A stretch of DNA of 32,342 nucleotides from an uncultured Lachnospiraceae bacterium (GCA_947643615.1 CANRWO010000043.1:1-32342); one strand, 5' to 3'; shown: positions 9,015 to 17,752, numbered from the stretch's first letter. Notes: generated by a model from the sequence alone, not told the origin. Made by a program: numbers and translations.

Positions 9015-9503
9015 ATGGAGATCAGGAAAGCAACAGAGGAGTCATTGGAGGAAATACTGGGCATTTATTCCCATGCCAGAAAATTTATGGCAGAGAACGG
9101 GAACGCCACGCAGTGGGGAGATACCTATCCTCCGCCGGAGCGTGTAAAACAGGATATTGAGGAAGGGAAATGCCATATTTGTGTGGAAAACGGCAGAATC
9201 CTTTGTGTTTTCTATTTTGCCAAAGAGGAGGATCCTACTTACACCCATATCAGGGATGGGAGATGGCTGAGCGAAGACCCTTATGCGGTAGTCCATCGGA
9301 TTGCCGCCGCGGAGGGAACAAAGGGGGCCGCTGCCTTTTGCCTGGACTGGGCATTCGGGCAGACGGGAAACCTTCGGATTGATACCCATGACAATAACAG
9401 GCCCATGCAGGGGTTGTTAAAAAAAACAGGCTTCCAATACTGCGGCAGGATCACCCTTGCAGATGGAAGCCCAAGAATTGCATTCCAGAAGATTAAGGTG
9501 TGA
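9015..9503 (+). CDS. GNAT-family N-acetyltransferase
   Basis: A 162-aa protein with GNAT layout: MEIRKATEESLEEILGIYSHA at the start (beta1-alpha1), an acetyl-CoA-loop region after HRIAAAEGTKGAAAFCLDWA, then LRIDTHDNNRPMQGLLKKTGF, the typical strand-helix with N and GF near the C-terminus. It would transfer an acetyl group from acetyl-CoA to an amine; the substrate is not deducible. The ATG at 9015 is preceded by GAGAGGAA. It converges on kduD with only 4 nt between the two stop codons and no space for a separate terminator. Confidence 0.85.
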   Translation: MEIRKATEESLEEILGIYSHARKFMAENGNATQWGDTYPPPERVKQDIEEGKCHICVENGRILCVFYFAKEEDPTYTHIRDGRWLSEDPYAVVHRIAAAEGTKGAAAFCLDWAFGQTGNLRIDTHDNNRPMQGLLKKTGFQYCGRITLADGSPRIAFQKIKV

Positions 9504-9507
9504 AAAT

Positions 9508-10272
9508 TTATCTGGCAAGCCAGCCGCCGTCTACGGCCAGGGTAAAGCCGTGAACATAAGCTGCGGCATCGGAGGCCAGGAAGATGGCGGCTCCGGCGAT
9601 ATCCTCGGGAGTCCCCCAGCGGCCGGCGGGGATACGGGACAGGATTTCCTCGCTCCGCTGTTCGTCGCTCCGCAGGTTCTGGGTATTGTTTGTCTCCATG
9701 TATCCGGGCGCAATTCCGTTTACATTGATATTGTGGCCGGCCCATTCGTTGGCAAGCGCCCTGGTCAGGCCGATGATGGCGCTCTTGCTGGAGGTGTAGG
9801 CAGGGACGCGAATACCGCCCTGATAGCTTAACATGGAGGCGATATTAATGATTTTTCCGCCCTTCCGGTCTGCAATCCACTTCTTTGCAAAAGATTGGCA
9901 AAGGAAAAATACCATTTTTTCGTTAATATTTATGACAGCGTCCCAGTCTTCTTCCGTTACGTCCGCGGCATCACATCTCTTGATGATTCCCGCATTATTT
10001 ACCAGGATATCTACACGACCGAAAAAATTTTCCGCTTGTTCCACTATATGGGGGATCACGGAAGTGTCTGACAGATCTGCAATGATTTCACGGAAGCTTC
10101 CGCCAAACGCGGTAATCTGATCCGCGGTTTCCTGGCAGCTCCTTCTGGCAACGCCAATCACGTTGGCGCCCGCCTTTGCATAGGCCACACAGATTCCTTG
10201 GCCCAGTCCCGTATTGGCTCCCGTTACGAGAGCGGTTCTGCCTTCCAGTGAAAATACGTTTAAATTGGTCAT
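9508..10272 (-). CDS. kduD: 2-dehydro-3-deoxy-D-gluconate 5-dehydrogenase (KduD-type SDR)
   Basis: A 254-aa short-chain dehydrogenase with TGANTGLG (17-24) for NAD(P) binding, NNAG (92-95), and catalytic Ser146, Tyr159 and Lys163. NINEKMVFFLCQSFAK, IASMLSYQGGIRVPAYTSSK and IAPGYMETNNT are typical of KduD rather than generic SDRs. Known role: interconversion of 2,5-diketo-3-deoxygluconate and 2-keto-3-deoxygluconate in the cytoplasm during breakdown of pectin-derived uronates. GGAGG precedes the ATG. It lies 133 nt downstream of the GH5 gene on the same strand. No kduI, kdgK or kdgA is in the window, so the rest of the pathway must be elsewhere. Confidence 0.85.
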   Translation of the reverse strand: MTNLNVFSLEGRTALVTGANTGLGQGICVAYAKAGANVIGVARRSCQETADQITAFGGSFREIIADLSDTSVIPHIVEQAENFFGRVDILVNNAGIIKRCDAADVTEEDWDAVININEKMVFFLCQSFAKKWIADRKGGKIINIASMLSYQGGIRVPAYTSSKSAIIGLTRALANEWAGHNINVNGIAPGYMETNNTQNLRSDEQRSEEILSRIPAGRWGTPEDIAGAAIFLASDAAAYVHGFTLAVDGGWLAR

Positions 10273-10405
10273 GTATGTATCCTCCGTTTCGTTTTGATAG
10301 GAACTATTACTATATTATTATAAACAAGATATGGCGGTAATACAAGCCTTTTACGCCATGCCGTGGGGAGCGTTTTTCACAGGGGCTTTGGGCATCTGCC
10401 GCCGG

Positions 10406-11614
10406 TTACTCCGTCTGTCCTCGGAACCGTTCCCGGATCCAACGTCCGGATTCACTAAGGTCGTCATCTGCCCAATCGGAGGTTTTATCACAACCGGATT
10501 TCAGGACACTGCTGGTTTCGGCCTTGTTGGCCAGGTTCCAGCAGCAGAAGCTAATCTGATATTTATCCATCAGTTCCATCCATTTTTCTGCCTGGCCAAA
10601 GTCGTTCCCACCGCTGCCGGAAGCGTCGCACATACCGAATTCACTGATAAATACGGGGAGGCCTTCGCTTACGCAGGTTTCCAGGCGGCTCCGCAGGTCA
10701 TCCGTGTGGGTGGCGGCATAGAAGTGCAGCGTATACATCACATTGTCGAATTCCAATGGGGAGGCTGCTGCCTGGTGGATATCCTGGCTCCATGTGGGAG
10801 TGCCCACCAATATGACGGCATCCGCGTCATTTTCACGGATCACGGGGATGACTTCATTGGCGTAGGATTTTATATTGTCCCATGTGGTGGAACCGTTAGG
10901 TTCATTGCAGATTTCATATAAGATGTTGGTGTGGTCCCCATACAGGGACGAGATTTCACGGAAAAATCCCACAGCATCTTCTTTGTGGACATTGGGATCC
11001 CTATCGTTCAAAACATGCCAGTCTACGATAACATACATCCCCAGGTCTGTGGCATAGTCAATACCTTCCTTTACCAGGGATTTTAATTCTTCCTGGTTGC
11101 CGCCGTTGCTATAGCCGTTGTATTCATCGGTATACAGGGCAAGGCGGACGCAGTTTGTGTTCCAGTCGTCTCTCAGGGTGCGGAAAGCGTCATAGCTGAC
11201 GTATTGAGGAAACCAGGCAATACCGTGGGTGGACATTCCGTACAGCCTGACGGAGCTGCCGTTCTGGTCTGTCAGGCTTGTGCCCTTCACGGACAGTGCG
11301 CCGTGAAGAGCCGCAAAGGACTCCGCCGATCCGGAGCTGGAAGTATTGCCTGCAGAAGCAGAGGGCCCGGGACTGCCGCCCCCTAAATCTGTTGATTCCG
11401 ATGCGCCCGCGCCTGACGCCTGGGAACCCAAGGGAAAGCTGCCGTTGGATATCTCGGTTGACGCCTGGGAACCTGAAGATGCAATGTCTGCTGCCTGGAG
11501 GGTGGATGCCCTTGATCCGCCGTCGGTATCCTCTGCAAGGGGGAGGCCCTCCATACCGCATCCGGTCACTATAAATGCGGCCAGGATAAAAGCAGGGTAA
11601 TATTTGAATTTCAT
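10406..11614 (-). CDS. GH5-family glycoside hydrolase (endoglucanase-like) lipoprotein
   Basis: 402 aa from the ATG at 11614, chosen because AAAGGA sits about 8 nt upstream; two earlier in-frame ATGs are less well placed. MKFKYYPAFILAAFIVTGC is a lipoprotein signal with lipid-anchored Cys19. Residues 25-95 are a Ser/Gly/Ala/Thr-rich linker. The remainder is a GH5 barrel: LYGMSTHGIAWFPQYV, RLALYTDEYNG, the acid/base Glu238 in NEP, LHFYAATHTDD, and the nucleophile Glu325 in SEFG. Expected to cleave beta-1,4-glucan (cellulose, lichenan or mannan) on the outer face of the membrane. It is exported, unlike the beta-helix protein nearby. The subfamily looks like GH5_2, but I cannot be sure. Confidence 0.9.
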   Translation of the reverse strand: MKFKYYPAFILAAFIVTGCGMEGLPLAEDTDGGSRASTLQAADIASSGSQASTEISNGSFPLGSQASGAGASESTDLGGGSPGPSASAGNTSSSGSAESFAALHGALSVKGTSLTDQNGSSVRLYGMSTHGIAWFPQYVSYDAFRTLRDDWNTNCVRLALYTDEYNGYSNGGNQEELKSLVKEGIDYATDLGMYVIVDWHVLNDRDPNVHKEDAVGFFREISSLYGDHTNILYEICNEPNGSTTWDNIKSYANEVIPVIRENDADAVILVGTPTWSQDIHQAAASPLEFDNVMYTLHFYAATHTDDLRSRLETCVSEGLPVFISEFGMCDASGSGGNDFGQAEKWMELMDKYQISFCCWNLANKAETSSVLKSGCDKTSDWADDDLSESGRWIRERFRGQTE

Positions 11615-11668
11615 GTGCATATCCTTTCGTACAATCAATGGATTCATTTTGGCAGAAAAATGCCTGTT

Positions 11669-12007
11669 CTAATCTCTCCGGTCCGGTTCCCCGGCATTCA
11701 GGTCGGTGTACATATCCAGAAGGCCTACTGTCTCGGTGGCAGGCCTCCCGTAGCTGTTGCAGCATTTGTGGGATACTTCTTTCCCGTGGGATTTTTCATC
11801 CATGGTCACGCTCATCCGCAGGGCGCCTTTTTCCAATTCCCCGTCCAGGTGTTTCAATATATCTTCCAGCAGTTCTTCGTCTATTTCTCCATGAGCCGGC
11901 CCTTTATTGGCATCCCCTTTGTTATAACCGTCCATTTTGCCCCATATCCTTTCTACTACAATATATTTATGGTTAATATCCCTTACCGCCAGTAAGGAAT
12001 TATCCAT
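11669..12007 (-). CDS. small hypothetical protein, 112 aa (or 88 aa)
   Basis: I do not recognise this family. The protein is hydrophilic and acidic, with LLEDILKHLDGELEKGALRM, a CC pair (HKCCNSYGRPATETVGLLDM) and no signal or membrane segment. The ATG at 12007 has no good ribosome binding site. An internal ATG at 11935 (MDGYNKGD) follows GGATATGGGGC and may be the true start, giving 88 aa. A TTGACT/TATTAT promoter lies upstream on the same strand. The GH5 gene follows 54 nt downstream, so the two may be co-transcribed. Confidence 0.5.
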   Translation of the reverse strand: MDNSLLAVRDINHKYIVVERIWGKMDGYNKGDANKGPAHGEIDEELLEDILKHLDGELEKGALRMSVTMDEKSHGKEVSHKCCNSYGRPATETVGLLDMYTDLNAGEPDRRD

Positions 12008-12054
12008 CTTGTTGCTCGTTTAAAAAATATTCATTATATTGGTTTGTTTACACT

Positions 12055-12084
12055 ATAATAATATTACAATTATTCTGAAGTCAA
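12055..12084 (-). promoter_or_regulatory. promoter candidate for the hypothetical-GH5-kduD strand
   Basis: Reading the minus strand, TTGACT (12084-12079), an 18-nt spacer and TATTAT (12060-12055) lie about 48 nt upstream of the ATG at 12007. The rest of the 300-bp divergent gap is AT-rich. It holds a plus-strand TATACT (12182-12187), a possible -10 for the GGDEF gene without a convincing -35. Confidence 0.5.
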
Positions 12085-12310
12085 CCTTTAAAAATTTGTG
12101 CCCTGTATCTTCCTCAGCCGCATGTGGAAAATGATAGTTTGAAAAGCTGAAATATATGGTGAAATTGAACTTCGAATGTGCTATACTAAACAATAGCTTA
12201 GGTAATATAAGGTAAGAATAAAGCAGGCACATAGGATTTGGAAGGGATTAAGCACGGTTATTTAAGGAGAACCTCAGGACATTATAATATACGGAAGGAG
12301 TACAGCGGAA

Positions 12311-14203
12311 ATGGGAGACACGAAGAACATAGCACTGATCATCAATGCGTCCAATTTTGAACGCCAGAAGGTGGTTATCAAAGCTGCCCATAGAACCTTA
12401 AAGGAAAGGGGAGGTTATACGCTGTACGTGTTCAGTAATTACGGGGCCTTTTATGACGATACGTGGCATGAACACGGAGAGGGCGCCATATATGATTTGC
12501 TGAATTATATGACGTTTGACGGCTGTATCATGGAGGGAAACCTGGGGAGCGGGCTGCTTGCGAACTGGATTGCCAATAAAGTTAAGGAAAAGGGAACTCC
12601 TCTTGTGACGATTAATATTGAAGCCAGTGACGCACCTTTTCTGACCATCGATGCCTATAAAGCCGGTTATGAGCTTATGGAGCACCTGATTGACAAGCAT
12701 GGCTGCAAAAGGATCAACTTGATCCAACAGGATAAGCTGGATGTGATTTCCATGCAGATGAAAAAGGCATATCAGGAGGTGCTTGAAAAGAAAGGCATTG
12801 CCTATGATGATAGGAGGGTGCAGGACAGACAGGTATCCATACAGAACGGGCGCAACCTGTACCAGGAATTTTTGGATCTGGGGATCGGGGATGCAGATGC
12901 CGTGATTTGTGTCCATGACGTGATGGCCATCGGACTCTGCCTTGAGCTTGAGGACAGGGGGATGAAGGTGCCGGAAGATATGCTTCTGTGTACGCTGAAT
13001 TACAGCACCAACAGTATCGTATTCCGTCCCATGCTCACGGGAGCGGACAGGATGGATGAAGATGCGGTGGAAGCCGCATGTGACCTGCTGGAAGACATGA
13101 TGGCGGGAAAGGCCGTCAGCAGGGAGAATTATTATGAATGCAAAATGCATTACGGAACCAGCTGCGGGTGTGAGAACTATGATGAGTCGGCATATGGCGA
13201 GAGGTATCAGGAACTGATCCTGTCCAAAGTGGAAGCGGCTACGCAGGTGAGCGGGATGATGCAGTATAATAACGCTTTGGAAAAAGTGGATTCCCTTGAC
13301 CAGCTGGCGGATAACCTGAAAGGCATGCTGGAAGGCATAAGCTGTTCGGACTTCTTCTGCTGCCTGAACCAGAGCGATTTGAAATATATCGTCAACGAAG
13401 AGAGCGAAAGGAAGATGGGGCAGGGCAGGATATACGATAAGACTATGGTGGCGGTCACCGGAGTGTCCCAAAGGACGGGGCAGCTTAAAAATGTGGCCTT
13501 CCCTGTGGAAAAACTGTTCCCGGCCGAAGCCAGGGAAGGTGACATACTGATGTTCCTGCCGATCCATTATAAGGAGCAGGACTTCGGATATATGGTATTT
13601 TTAAACGAATATTTTCCCATAGAGATTTATAATTACCGGATCTGCCATGAGAGCATAGGGAGCAGTATTGAAAACCTGCGCCGCCAGATGATCATGAAGA
13701 GCAGTATACAGAAACTTGATGAGCTTCATATGACGGACCAGATGACCGGGTTATACAATCGGTTCGGTTTGCAGCGTTTTCGGGACGATTATACGTCGGG
13801 GCAGGAATTTACCGTGGCCATAATGGACATGGACGGGTTGAAAAAAGTCAACGATGAATTCGGCCACCTGGCAGGTAACCATGCATTGTGTATCATTGCC
13901 AGCGTGCTCCAAGCCGTGACAGAGAAGGACGAGCTGCTGGTGCGGTATGGCGGGGATGAGTTTCTGTTGTTATCCCGCAATGTGCAGCCGGAACATTGGC
14001 AGGGGCTTCGGGAGAGAATCGACAGGATATTGGCTGACAAAGTGAGCAGGCGGCAGATACGGTACCAGTTGGGCGTGAGTATCGGCTATGCCATGAGCAC
14101 CAAGGAGAACCCCCTGCCGGTGGAGGAGTGCTGTGATCTGGCTGACCAGGCCATGTATCAGGACAAAAGCAACCGGAAGCGCATGAGGCAGGCGGAGGTG
14201 TGA
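12311..14203 (+). CDS. diguanylate cyclase with LacI-type sugar-binding sensor domain
   Basis: 630 aa. Residues 5-280 resemble the periplasmic-binding-protein core of LacI/GalR regulators (IALIINASNFERQKVV, ADAVICVHDVMAIGLCLELE) but lack the N-terminal DNA-binding helix-turn-helix and any signal peptide, so sensing is cytoplasmic. Residues 300-455 form a linker/GAF-like region. Residues 465-625 are a GGDEF domain with the intact signature RYGGDEF (GGDEF at 547-551) and LTGLYNRFGLQ-like entry motifs (MTGLYNRFGLQRF). No RxxD inhibitory site is visible five residues before the signature. Expected role: make c-di-GMP in response to a sugar-like ligand. A good ACGGAAGGAG site precedes the ATG. Confidence 0.9.
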   Translation: MGDTKNIALIINASNFERQKVVIKAAHRTLKERGGYTLYVFSNYGAFYDDTWHEHGEGAIYDLLNYMTFDGCIMEGNLGSGLLANWIANKVKEKGTPLVTINIEASDAPFLTIDAYKAGYELMEHLIDKHGCKRINLIQQDKLDVISMQMKKAYQEVLEKKGIAYDDRRVQDRQVSIQNGRNLYQEFLDLGIGDADAVICVHDVMAIGLCLELEDRGMKVPEDMLLCTLNYSTNSIVFRPMLTGADRMDEDAVEAACDLLEDMMAGKAVSRENYYECKMHYGTSCGCENYDESAYGERYQELILSKVEAATQVSGMMQYNNALEKVDSLDQLADNLKGMLEGISCSDFFCCLNQSDLKYIVNEESERKMGQGRIYDKTMVAVTGVSQRTGQLKNVAFPVEKLFPAEAREGDILMFLPIHYKEQDFGYMVFLNEYFPIEIYNYRICHESIGSSIENLRRQMIMKSSIQKLDELHMTDQMTGLYNRFGLQRFRDDYTSGQEFTVAIMDMDGLKKVNDEFGHLAGNHALCIIASVLQAVTEKDELLVRYGGDEFLLLSRNVQPEHWQGLRERIDRILADKVSRRQIRYQLGVSIGYAMSTKENPLPVEECCDLADQAMYQDKSNRKRMRQAEV

Positions 14204-14271
14204 CAGACAGATCGGCCCCGGGAAGAGGATTGGTTACATAGCGGAATTGGGTGAAAGGGACGGGTGTATGG

Positions 14272-15174
14272 ATGAAGATATTAGTGATAGGCGGCAGCTA
14301 TTTCTTCGGAAGGGTGTTTGTCATGCTGGCCGCACAGGAACATGATATTACAGTGGTTAACCGTGGCACGTATTCCATGGAGGCGCTTGGAGTAAAGCAG
14401 ATCAGGGGCGACCGCCATGACAGTTCACTCTGGCAGGGTGCAGAGGGGGATTATGATGTGGTGGTTGATTTCTGTGCGTATAATAAAGGTGATATCAGAA
14501 CCTTCCTGGACCACTTCAATGGCAGTATCCGGCAGTATATTCTGATCAGTACGGTAGATGTCTACGAGAGGGTCAGCGGAGAGGCAAAGGGAGAAGACGC
14601 GCCTCTGGAGTCACGGGTATTTCCCGGGGAAGCGGGTGCATATATTGCCGGGAAAGTGGCGCTGGAAGAGGAATTGGCGGAAGCCTGTAAGGAGAAAGGA
14701 ATCCAATTTACGGTGCTCAGGCCGGCTATTCTCTACGGCCCTTTCAATTATGCCCCCAGAGAGTCCGAGTACATCCGGTTTATGGTGCAGCAGGGGATTC
14801 TGCCCCATATTACGGATGGGACGGGAAAATTTCAGTTTGTCTATGTGAAGGATGCCGCAGAAGCGGTAAAGAGATGCCTGCTGAATGAGGCCGCTTATGG
14901 GCAGGCATATAATCTATGCCAGGACGGCATGGCGGATTATGACCAATTCTATCAATGCCTCTCGGAGGCCGCAGACATGGAGATTACGGAACTGCCCGTA
15001 ACCTGCAGCCAGGCGCAGCAACAGGGCATTCCTTTACCCTTCCCCGTGACGGAGGAGGAAACATTGTGCTATGCCAATGAAAAGAGCAAGGCGGAACTGG
15101 GGATAGCCTATACGGACCTCCGGGAGGGTATGGCAAAGACCTATCGCGCCTTTCAGGGTGTATTTAAAAGCTGA
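14272..15174 (+). CDS. NAD-dependent epimerase/dehydratase family protein
   Basis: 300 aa from the ATG at 14272 (MKILVIGGSYFFGRVF), preceded by AAAGGGA. A GTG at 14251 would add seven residues that do not fit the family. The nucleotide-binding loop is GGSYFFG rather than the usual GxxGxxG, a variant found in the chloroplast-RNA-binding-protein/isoflavone-reductase-like branch of extended SDRs. LISTVDVYE carries the Ser/Thr and Tyr region; the usual YxxxK is altered (AYIAGKVALEEEL, Tyr followed by IAGK). It probably acts on a nucleotide sugar or small sugar. It follows the diguanylate cyclase by 68 nt and may be in its operon. Confidence 0.85.
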   Translation: MKILVIGGSYFFGRVFVMLAAQEHDITVVNRGTYSMEALGVKQIRGDRHDSSLWQGAEGDYDVVVDFCAYNKGDIRTFLDHFNGSIRQYILISTVDVYERVSGEAKGEDAPLESRVFPGEAGAYIAGKVALEEELAEACKEKGIQFTVLRPAILYGPFNYAPRESEYIRFMVQQGILPHITDGTGKFQFVYVKDAAEAVKRCLLNEAAYGQAYNLCQDGMADYDQFYQCLSEAADMEITELPVTCSQAQQQGIPLPFPVTEEETLCYANEKSKAELGIAYTDLREGMAKTYRAFQGVFKS

Positions 15175-15594
15175 GCCGGTTTCCGCCATGGGGGCAGGGT
15201 TGGCTTTATGTGGCAGGATTGGCCTTATTATGAAATATAACACATGGTTTGCCATGGCCAATGCCAAGGGGTACCATTTGCCGATACTTTTTATGTGCAG
15301 GTTAAACCGAAATCTGGGTTCTATAGGATGAAAACAGAATAGAGGGAGAAATCCCGTTATACAGGCAGCCGTCCGAAGTGGATGGCTGTCGTTGTTTTGC
15401 ATCCGAGTGGATGATAAGGCAGTAATATTTAAGGGTATCGCGTGGCAGTTCATTATATGAAAGCACTGAAAGTGCAGTTTTGCGGATGGCGCGTGTGAAC
15501 TGTATCGATTTTATGAAAACAGGACAATTTATTCCCGCGAGCAACGAGCCAAGTGGCTGCTTGCAGCGGGGTCTTTGATTGTAGAAAATAATAA
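15175..15594 (+). other. gene-free stretch with hairpins
   Basis: No supportable gene. Two foldable segments stand out. GCACTGAAAGTGC (about 15460) is nested inside CAGTTCA...GTGAACTG. GCAACGAGCC-AAGT-GGCTGCTTGC (15541-15564) pairs GCAA with TTGC and AGCC with GGCT. The string GCGAGCAACG followed later by GGGGTCT recurs in the 120-bp repeat upstream of thrS, suggesting a related dispersed element. Confidence 0.4.
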
Positions 15595-15643
15595 TTGACA
15601 AAGCAGAAATTGTGTATTAGTATGTACTTAGCAATACCAAATA
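15595..15643 (+). promoter_or_regulatory. promoter and possible PadR operator
   Basis: TTGACA (15595-15600), a 17-nt spacer and TAGTAT (15618-15623). Overlapping and following the -10 is an imperfect palindrome TACTTAGCAATACCAAATA (15625-15643), placed where a PadR repressor of this operon would bind. The promoter is clear; the operator is inferred from position and symmetry. Confidence 0.6.
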
Positions 15644-15665
15644 CAAAGCATTGGAGAAGTATTCT

Positions 15666-16016
15666 ATGGGTGTTTATATCATAAATGTGGTGGTTTCTGT
15701 GATGATAGGCTTGCTATTTATCACGTTGGGAATCCGCCAGTGCGGCAGTGAAGCACCTGTGACCATGAATACGGGGGAGCGGCCCTTAAAGCCGGAACAG
15801 CTCAGTGACGTGAAAGCATGGAATACAGGCCATGGCAAAGCATTGGTGGCATTTGGCGCCGGGATAGCTTTGGAAATAGGAATCTTCCCTGTCGTGTTGA
15901 ACTTCCTGGATGCCGGGATTTCAACGATAACACTTGTGATTGTGGTGACAGCGGAAATCATTGGCCTGGTCATTAACCACAACAGGCTGACGCGGATGTA
16001 TAAAATAGAAAGATAG
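15666..16016 (+). CDS. small membrane protein (three TM segments)
   Basis: 116 aa from the ATG at 15666, which has GGAGAAG 6 nt upstream; a TTG at 15651 is less likely. There are hydrophobic segments at about 4-22, 60-80 and 83-102, with a soluble loop containing TGERPLKPEQLSDVKAWNTGHG. The same loop pattern (P-x-TG-x-P-x-L-x-DV-x-AWN-x-HG) recurs in the 115-aa protein at 17405, so the two are paralogues, probably of the DUF3784-like class. First gene of the PadR-controlled unit; function unknown. Confidence 0.75.
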   Translation: MGVYIINVVVSVMIGLLFITLGIRQCGSEAPVTMNTGERPLKPEQLSDVKAWNTGHGKALVAFGAGIALEIGIFPVVLNFLDAGISTITLVIVVTAEIIGLVINHNRLTRMYKIER

Positions 16017-16027
16017 AAGGTAGCATT

Positions 16028-16426
16028 GTGGGAGCGGCAGGGCGGCAAGGCGGTGAGGGATTGAAACAGAAATATGAGCAGCAGATGAAAAAAGGCGTTT
16101 TGGAGATGCTGGTGCTGCATCTCCTTTCCGAGAAGGAGAAGTACGGATACCAGCTGATATGTGAGCTGAGGGAATTAAGTGACGATATGTTCTTATTAAA
16201 AGAAGGGACCTTGTATCCCATCCTTTACCGTATGGAGGATGACGGGTTGGTGGTGAGCAAATGGAGCGAACCCAGGGGCAAGGAAGTTTCCAGGAAATAC
16301 TATGGTATTACGGAAGAGGGCCGGGAGACGCTGGGGCAGCTGCAGGTTCTCTGGGACAGGTTTTCGGAGAAAGTGGATTATATTATGAACGGCCAGGGGT
16401 TCTGCAGTGTGCGGTGCGGCACATAA
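16028..16426 (+). CDS. PadR-family transcriptional regulator
   Basis: 132 aa from a GTG at 16028 preceded by AGAAGG; a TTG at 16061 would give MKQKYEQQMKKG and is the other option. It shows the PadR winged-helix signature: KKGVLEMLVLHLLSEKEKYGYQLICEL, LKEGTLYPILYRMEDDGLV, then the wing SRKYYGITEEGRE. PadR proteins of this size are dimeric repressors that usually control their own operon and neighbouring membrane proteins. Here it sits 12 nt after one small membrane protein and upstream of a HAAS protein, a standard arrangement. Confidence 0.9.
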   Translation: MGAAGRQGGEGLKQKYEQQMKKGVLEMLVLHLLSEKEKYGYQLICELRELSDDMFLLKEGTLYPILYRMEDDGLVVSKWSEPRGKEVSRKYYGITEEGRETLGQLQVLWDRFSEKVDYIMNGQGFCSVRCGT

Positions 16427-16512
16427 CACAGCCGGAAATTCCGCGGCAACCGCCGCGCTATAAAACAGGACTATACGCTTGTGCAGGCAACGGAAAAAGC
16501 CGGCACACAGAC

Positions 16513-16631
16513 AGGACTGACAAGTTGACAAGGCCTGGAAGCTGGCAGGATTGACAAGTGAAAAAGGCCTGGAAGCTGGCAGGACTGACAAGTTGACAAA
16601 ATCGATAAGTTGACATAGCCGGCAAGCTGGC
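16513..16631 (+). repeat. 34-bp tandem repeat, about three copies
   Basis: Units begin at 16513, 16547 and 16581, each carrying AGGA(C/T)TGACAAGT and ending GGAAGCTGGC. The third is expanded by an inner duplication (AAGTTGACA appears twice) and ends GGCAAGCTGGC at 16631. It occupies most of the 265-bp gap between PadR and the HAAS gene. TTGACA occurs repeatedly, but no properly spaced -10 is evident. Confidence 0.85.
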
Positions 16632-16691
16632 TTGGCTCGTTGCCGGTGGGAATAAGCAGCAGGTCGCGCGGCAGAATGGGAGGGTATGGAA

Positions 16692-17339
16692 ATGGATGCG
16701 GAGAAGTATGTGGCACAGGTGGTAAAACACCTGAATTGCCCCGGAGGGAAAAAGAGAGAGATCAAGAAGCAGATCATGTCGGATATACAGGCGGCCATGG
16801 AGGAAGGAAATCCTTTGGGGCAGGTCATTCAGGATATGGGGGAACCCAAAGAGCTGGCAGCGGAATTTAATGAGAGCTTCAGTGAAAAAGAGAAAAAGGC
16901 AGCTGTCAGGGCAAAAAGGTGGAGAATCCTGGCTGTCGTTCTGGCCGTCCTTTCTTTAGTGGCGGCGGTGGCCTGGTGGGCGTTGCCCAAAATGAGATAT
17001 TTGAGTGACAGCAGGGTGTTCTCGGAGGATGAGGTGAGGGGGCAGGCCGAACAGATTATTGACTTGTTTAACGCCGGTGATTATCCGGGAATAAGGGACT
17101 GCCTCTCGGAACAGATGCAGGAAATCTTCACGGAAGACGCCATGGTCCAGGCAAAGCTCTTTATCGGCCCCGAGTGGGGAGAGATGAACCACATAGGGAA
17201 TACCTATCTCGTGGAAATCAGCCAGATGGGGAGAAGGTACGCCAGGGCGCAGATGACGGTTTCTTATGAGAAGGTCAGCGTGGTCTATACAATGAGCTTT
17301 GACACAGATATGAAGCTGGCAGGGTTTTATCTAAAGTAA
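16692..17339 (+). CDS. HAAS (DUF1700-like) domain membrane protein with DUF3887-like C-terminus
   Basis: 215 aa from the second ATG (16692), since GGGAGGG ends 7 nt before it. Residues 1-70 resemble the HAAS signalling domain (KYVAQVVKHLNCPGGKKREI, LGQVIQDMGEPKELAAEFN), normally encoded beside PadR regulators. One transmembrane helix lies at about 78-97 (ILAVVLAVLSLVAAVAWWAL). The C-terminal part (RGQAEQIIDLFNAGDYPGIR and after) resembles DUF3887, predicted extracytoplasmic. The family is thought to relay envelope signals together with PadR; no enzymatic motif is seen. Confidence 0.8.
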   Translation: MDAEKYVAQVVKHLNCPGGKKREIKKQIMSDIQAAMEEGNPLGQVIQDMGEPKELAAEFNESFSEKEKKAAVRAKRWRILAVVLAVLSLVAAVAWWALPKMRYLSDSRVFSEDEVRGQAEQIIDLFNAGDYPGIRDCLSEQMQEIFTEDAMVQAKLFIGPEWGEMNHIGNTYLVEISQMGRRYARAQMTVSYEKVSVVYTMSFDTDMKLAGFYLK

Positions 17340-17404
17340 AGGAGCCTAAAGTAAAGGAGTTTGGCCATAAATGAAAGAAGATTTATAAACAGAGGAGAGA
17401 AATT

Positions 17405-17752
17405 ATGGCAGAATGTATTATTTATTTTTCTATTTTATTTCTGGTGGCTTGTATAATGTTTGCCATTGGGATCTCCCAACTAAAGAGCAGGGAACCGGTG
17501 GGGTTTTATACAGGGGTTAAGGCCCCGGAGAAAAACAAGCTGAGGGATGTCAGGGCATGGAACCGAAAACATGGCATTATGTGGATCCTGTATGGCGGAA
17601 GCATTTTGCTGTGTGGCCTTATATCTTTGGTCGCGGGCGTGCTGGAATGCGATTCTGTCTTCCTGATAATCATGGAGTGCGCTGTTTGGGTGGCAGGGAT
17701 CTTTGTCATGGCGTGGTATCATGGGAGGCTGGAGAAGAGGTACCGATTATAG
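17405..17752 (+). CDS. small membrane protein, paralogue of the 15666 product
   Basis: 115 aa with hydrophobic segments at about 4-22, 58-78 and 85-104 and the shared loop GFYTGVKAPEKNKLRDVRAWNRKHG. GAGGAG precedes the ATG. It lies 65 nt after the HAAS gene. Duplication of this membrane protein within one cluster suggests two related partners for the PadR/HAAS system. DUF3784-like; function unknown. Confidence 0.8.
   Translation: MAECIIYFSILFLVACIMFAIGISQLKSREPVGFYTGVKAPEKNKLRDVRAWNRKHGIMWILYGGSILLCGLISLVAGVLECDSVFLIIMECAVWVAGIFVMAWYHGRLEKRYRL

Noticed and set aside
12398..13567. 389-aa open frame antisense to the sugar-sensor diguanylate cyclase
   Set aside because: It is a codon-bias shadow: no ribosome binding site, no recognisable domain, and it fully overlaps a well-supported gene.
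16513..16631. CRISPR array
   Set aside because: Units are contiguous and themselves similar. There are no unique spacers of constant length and no cas genes in the window.
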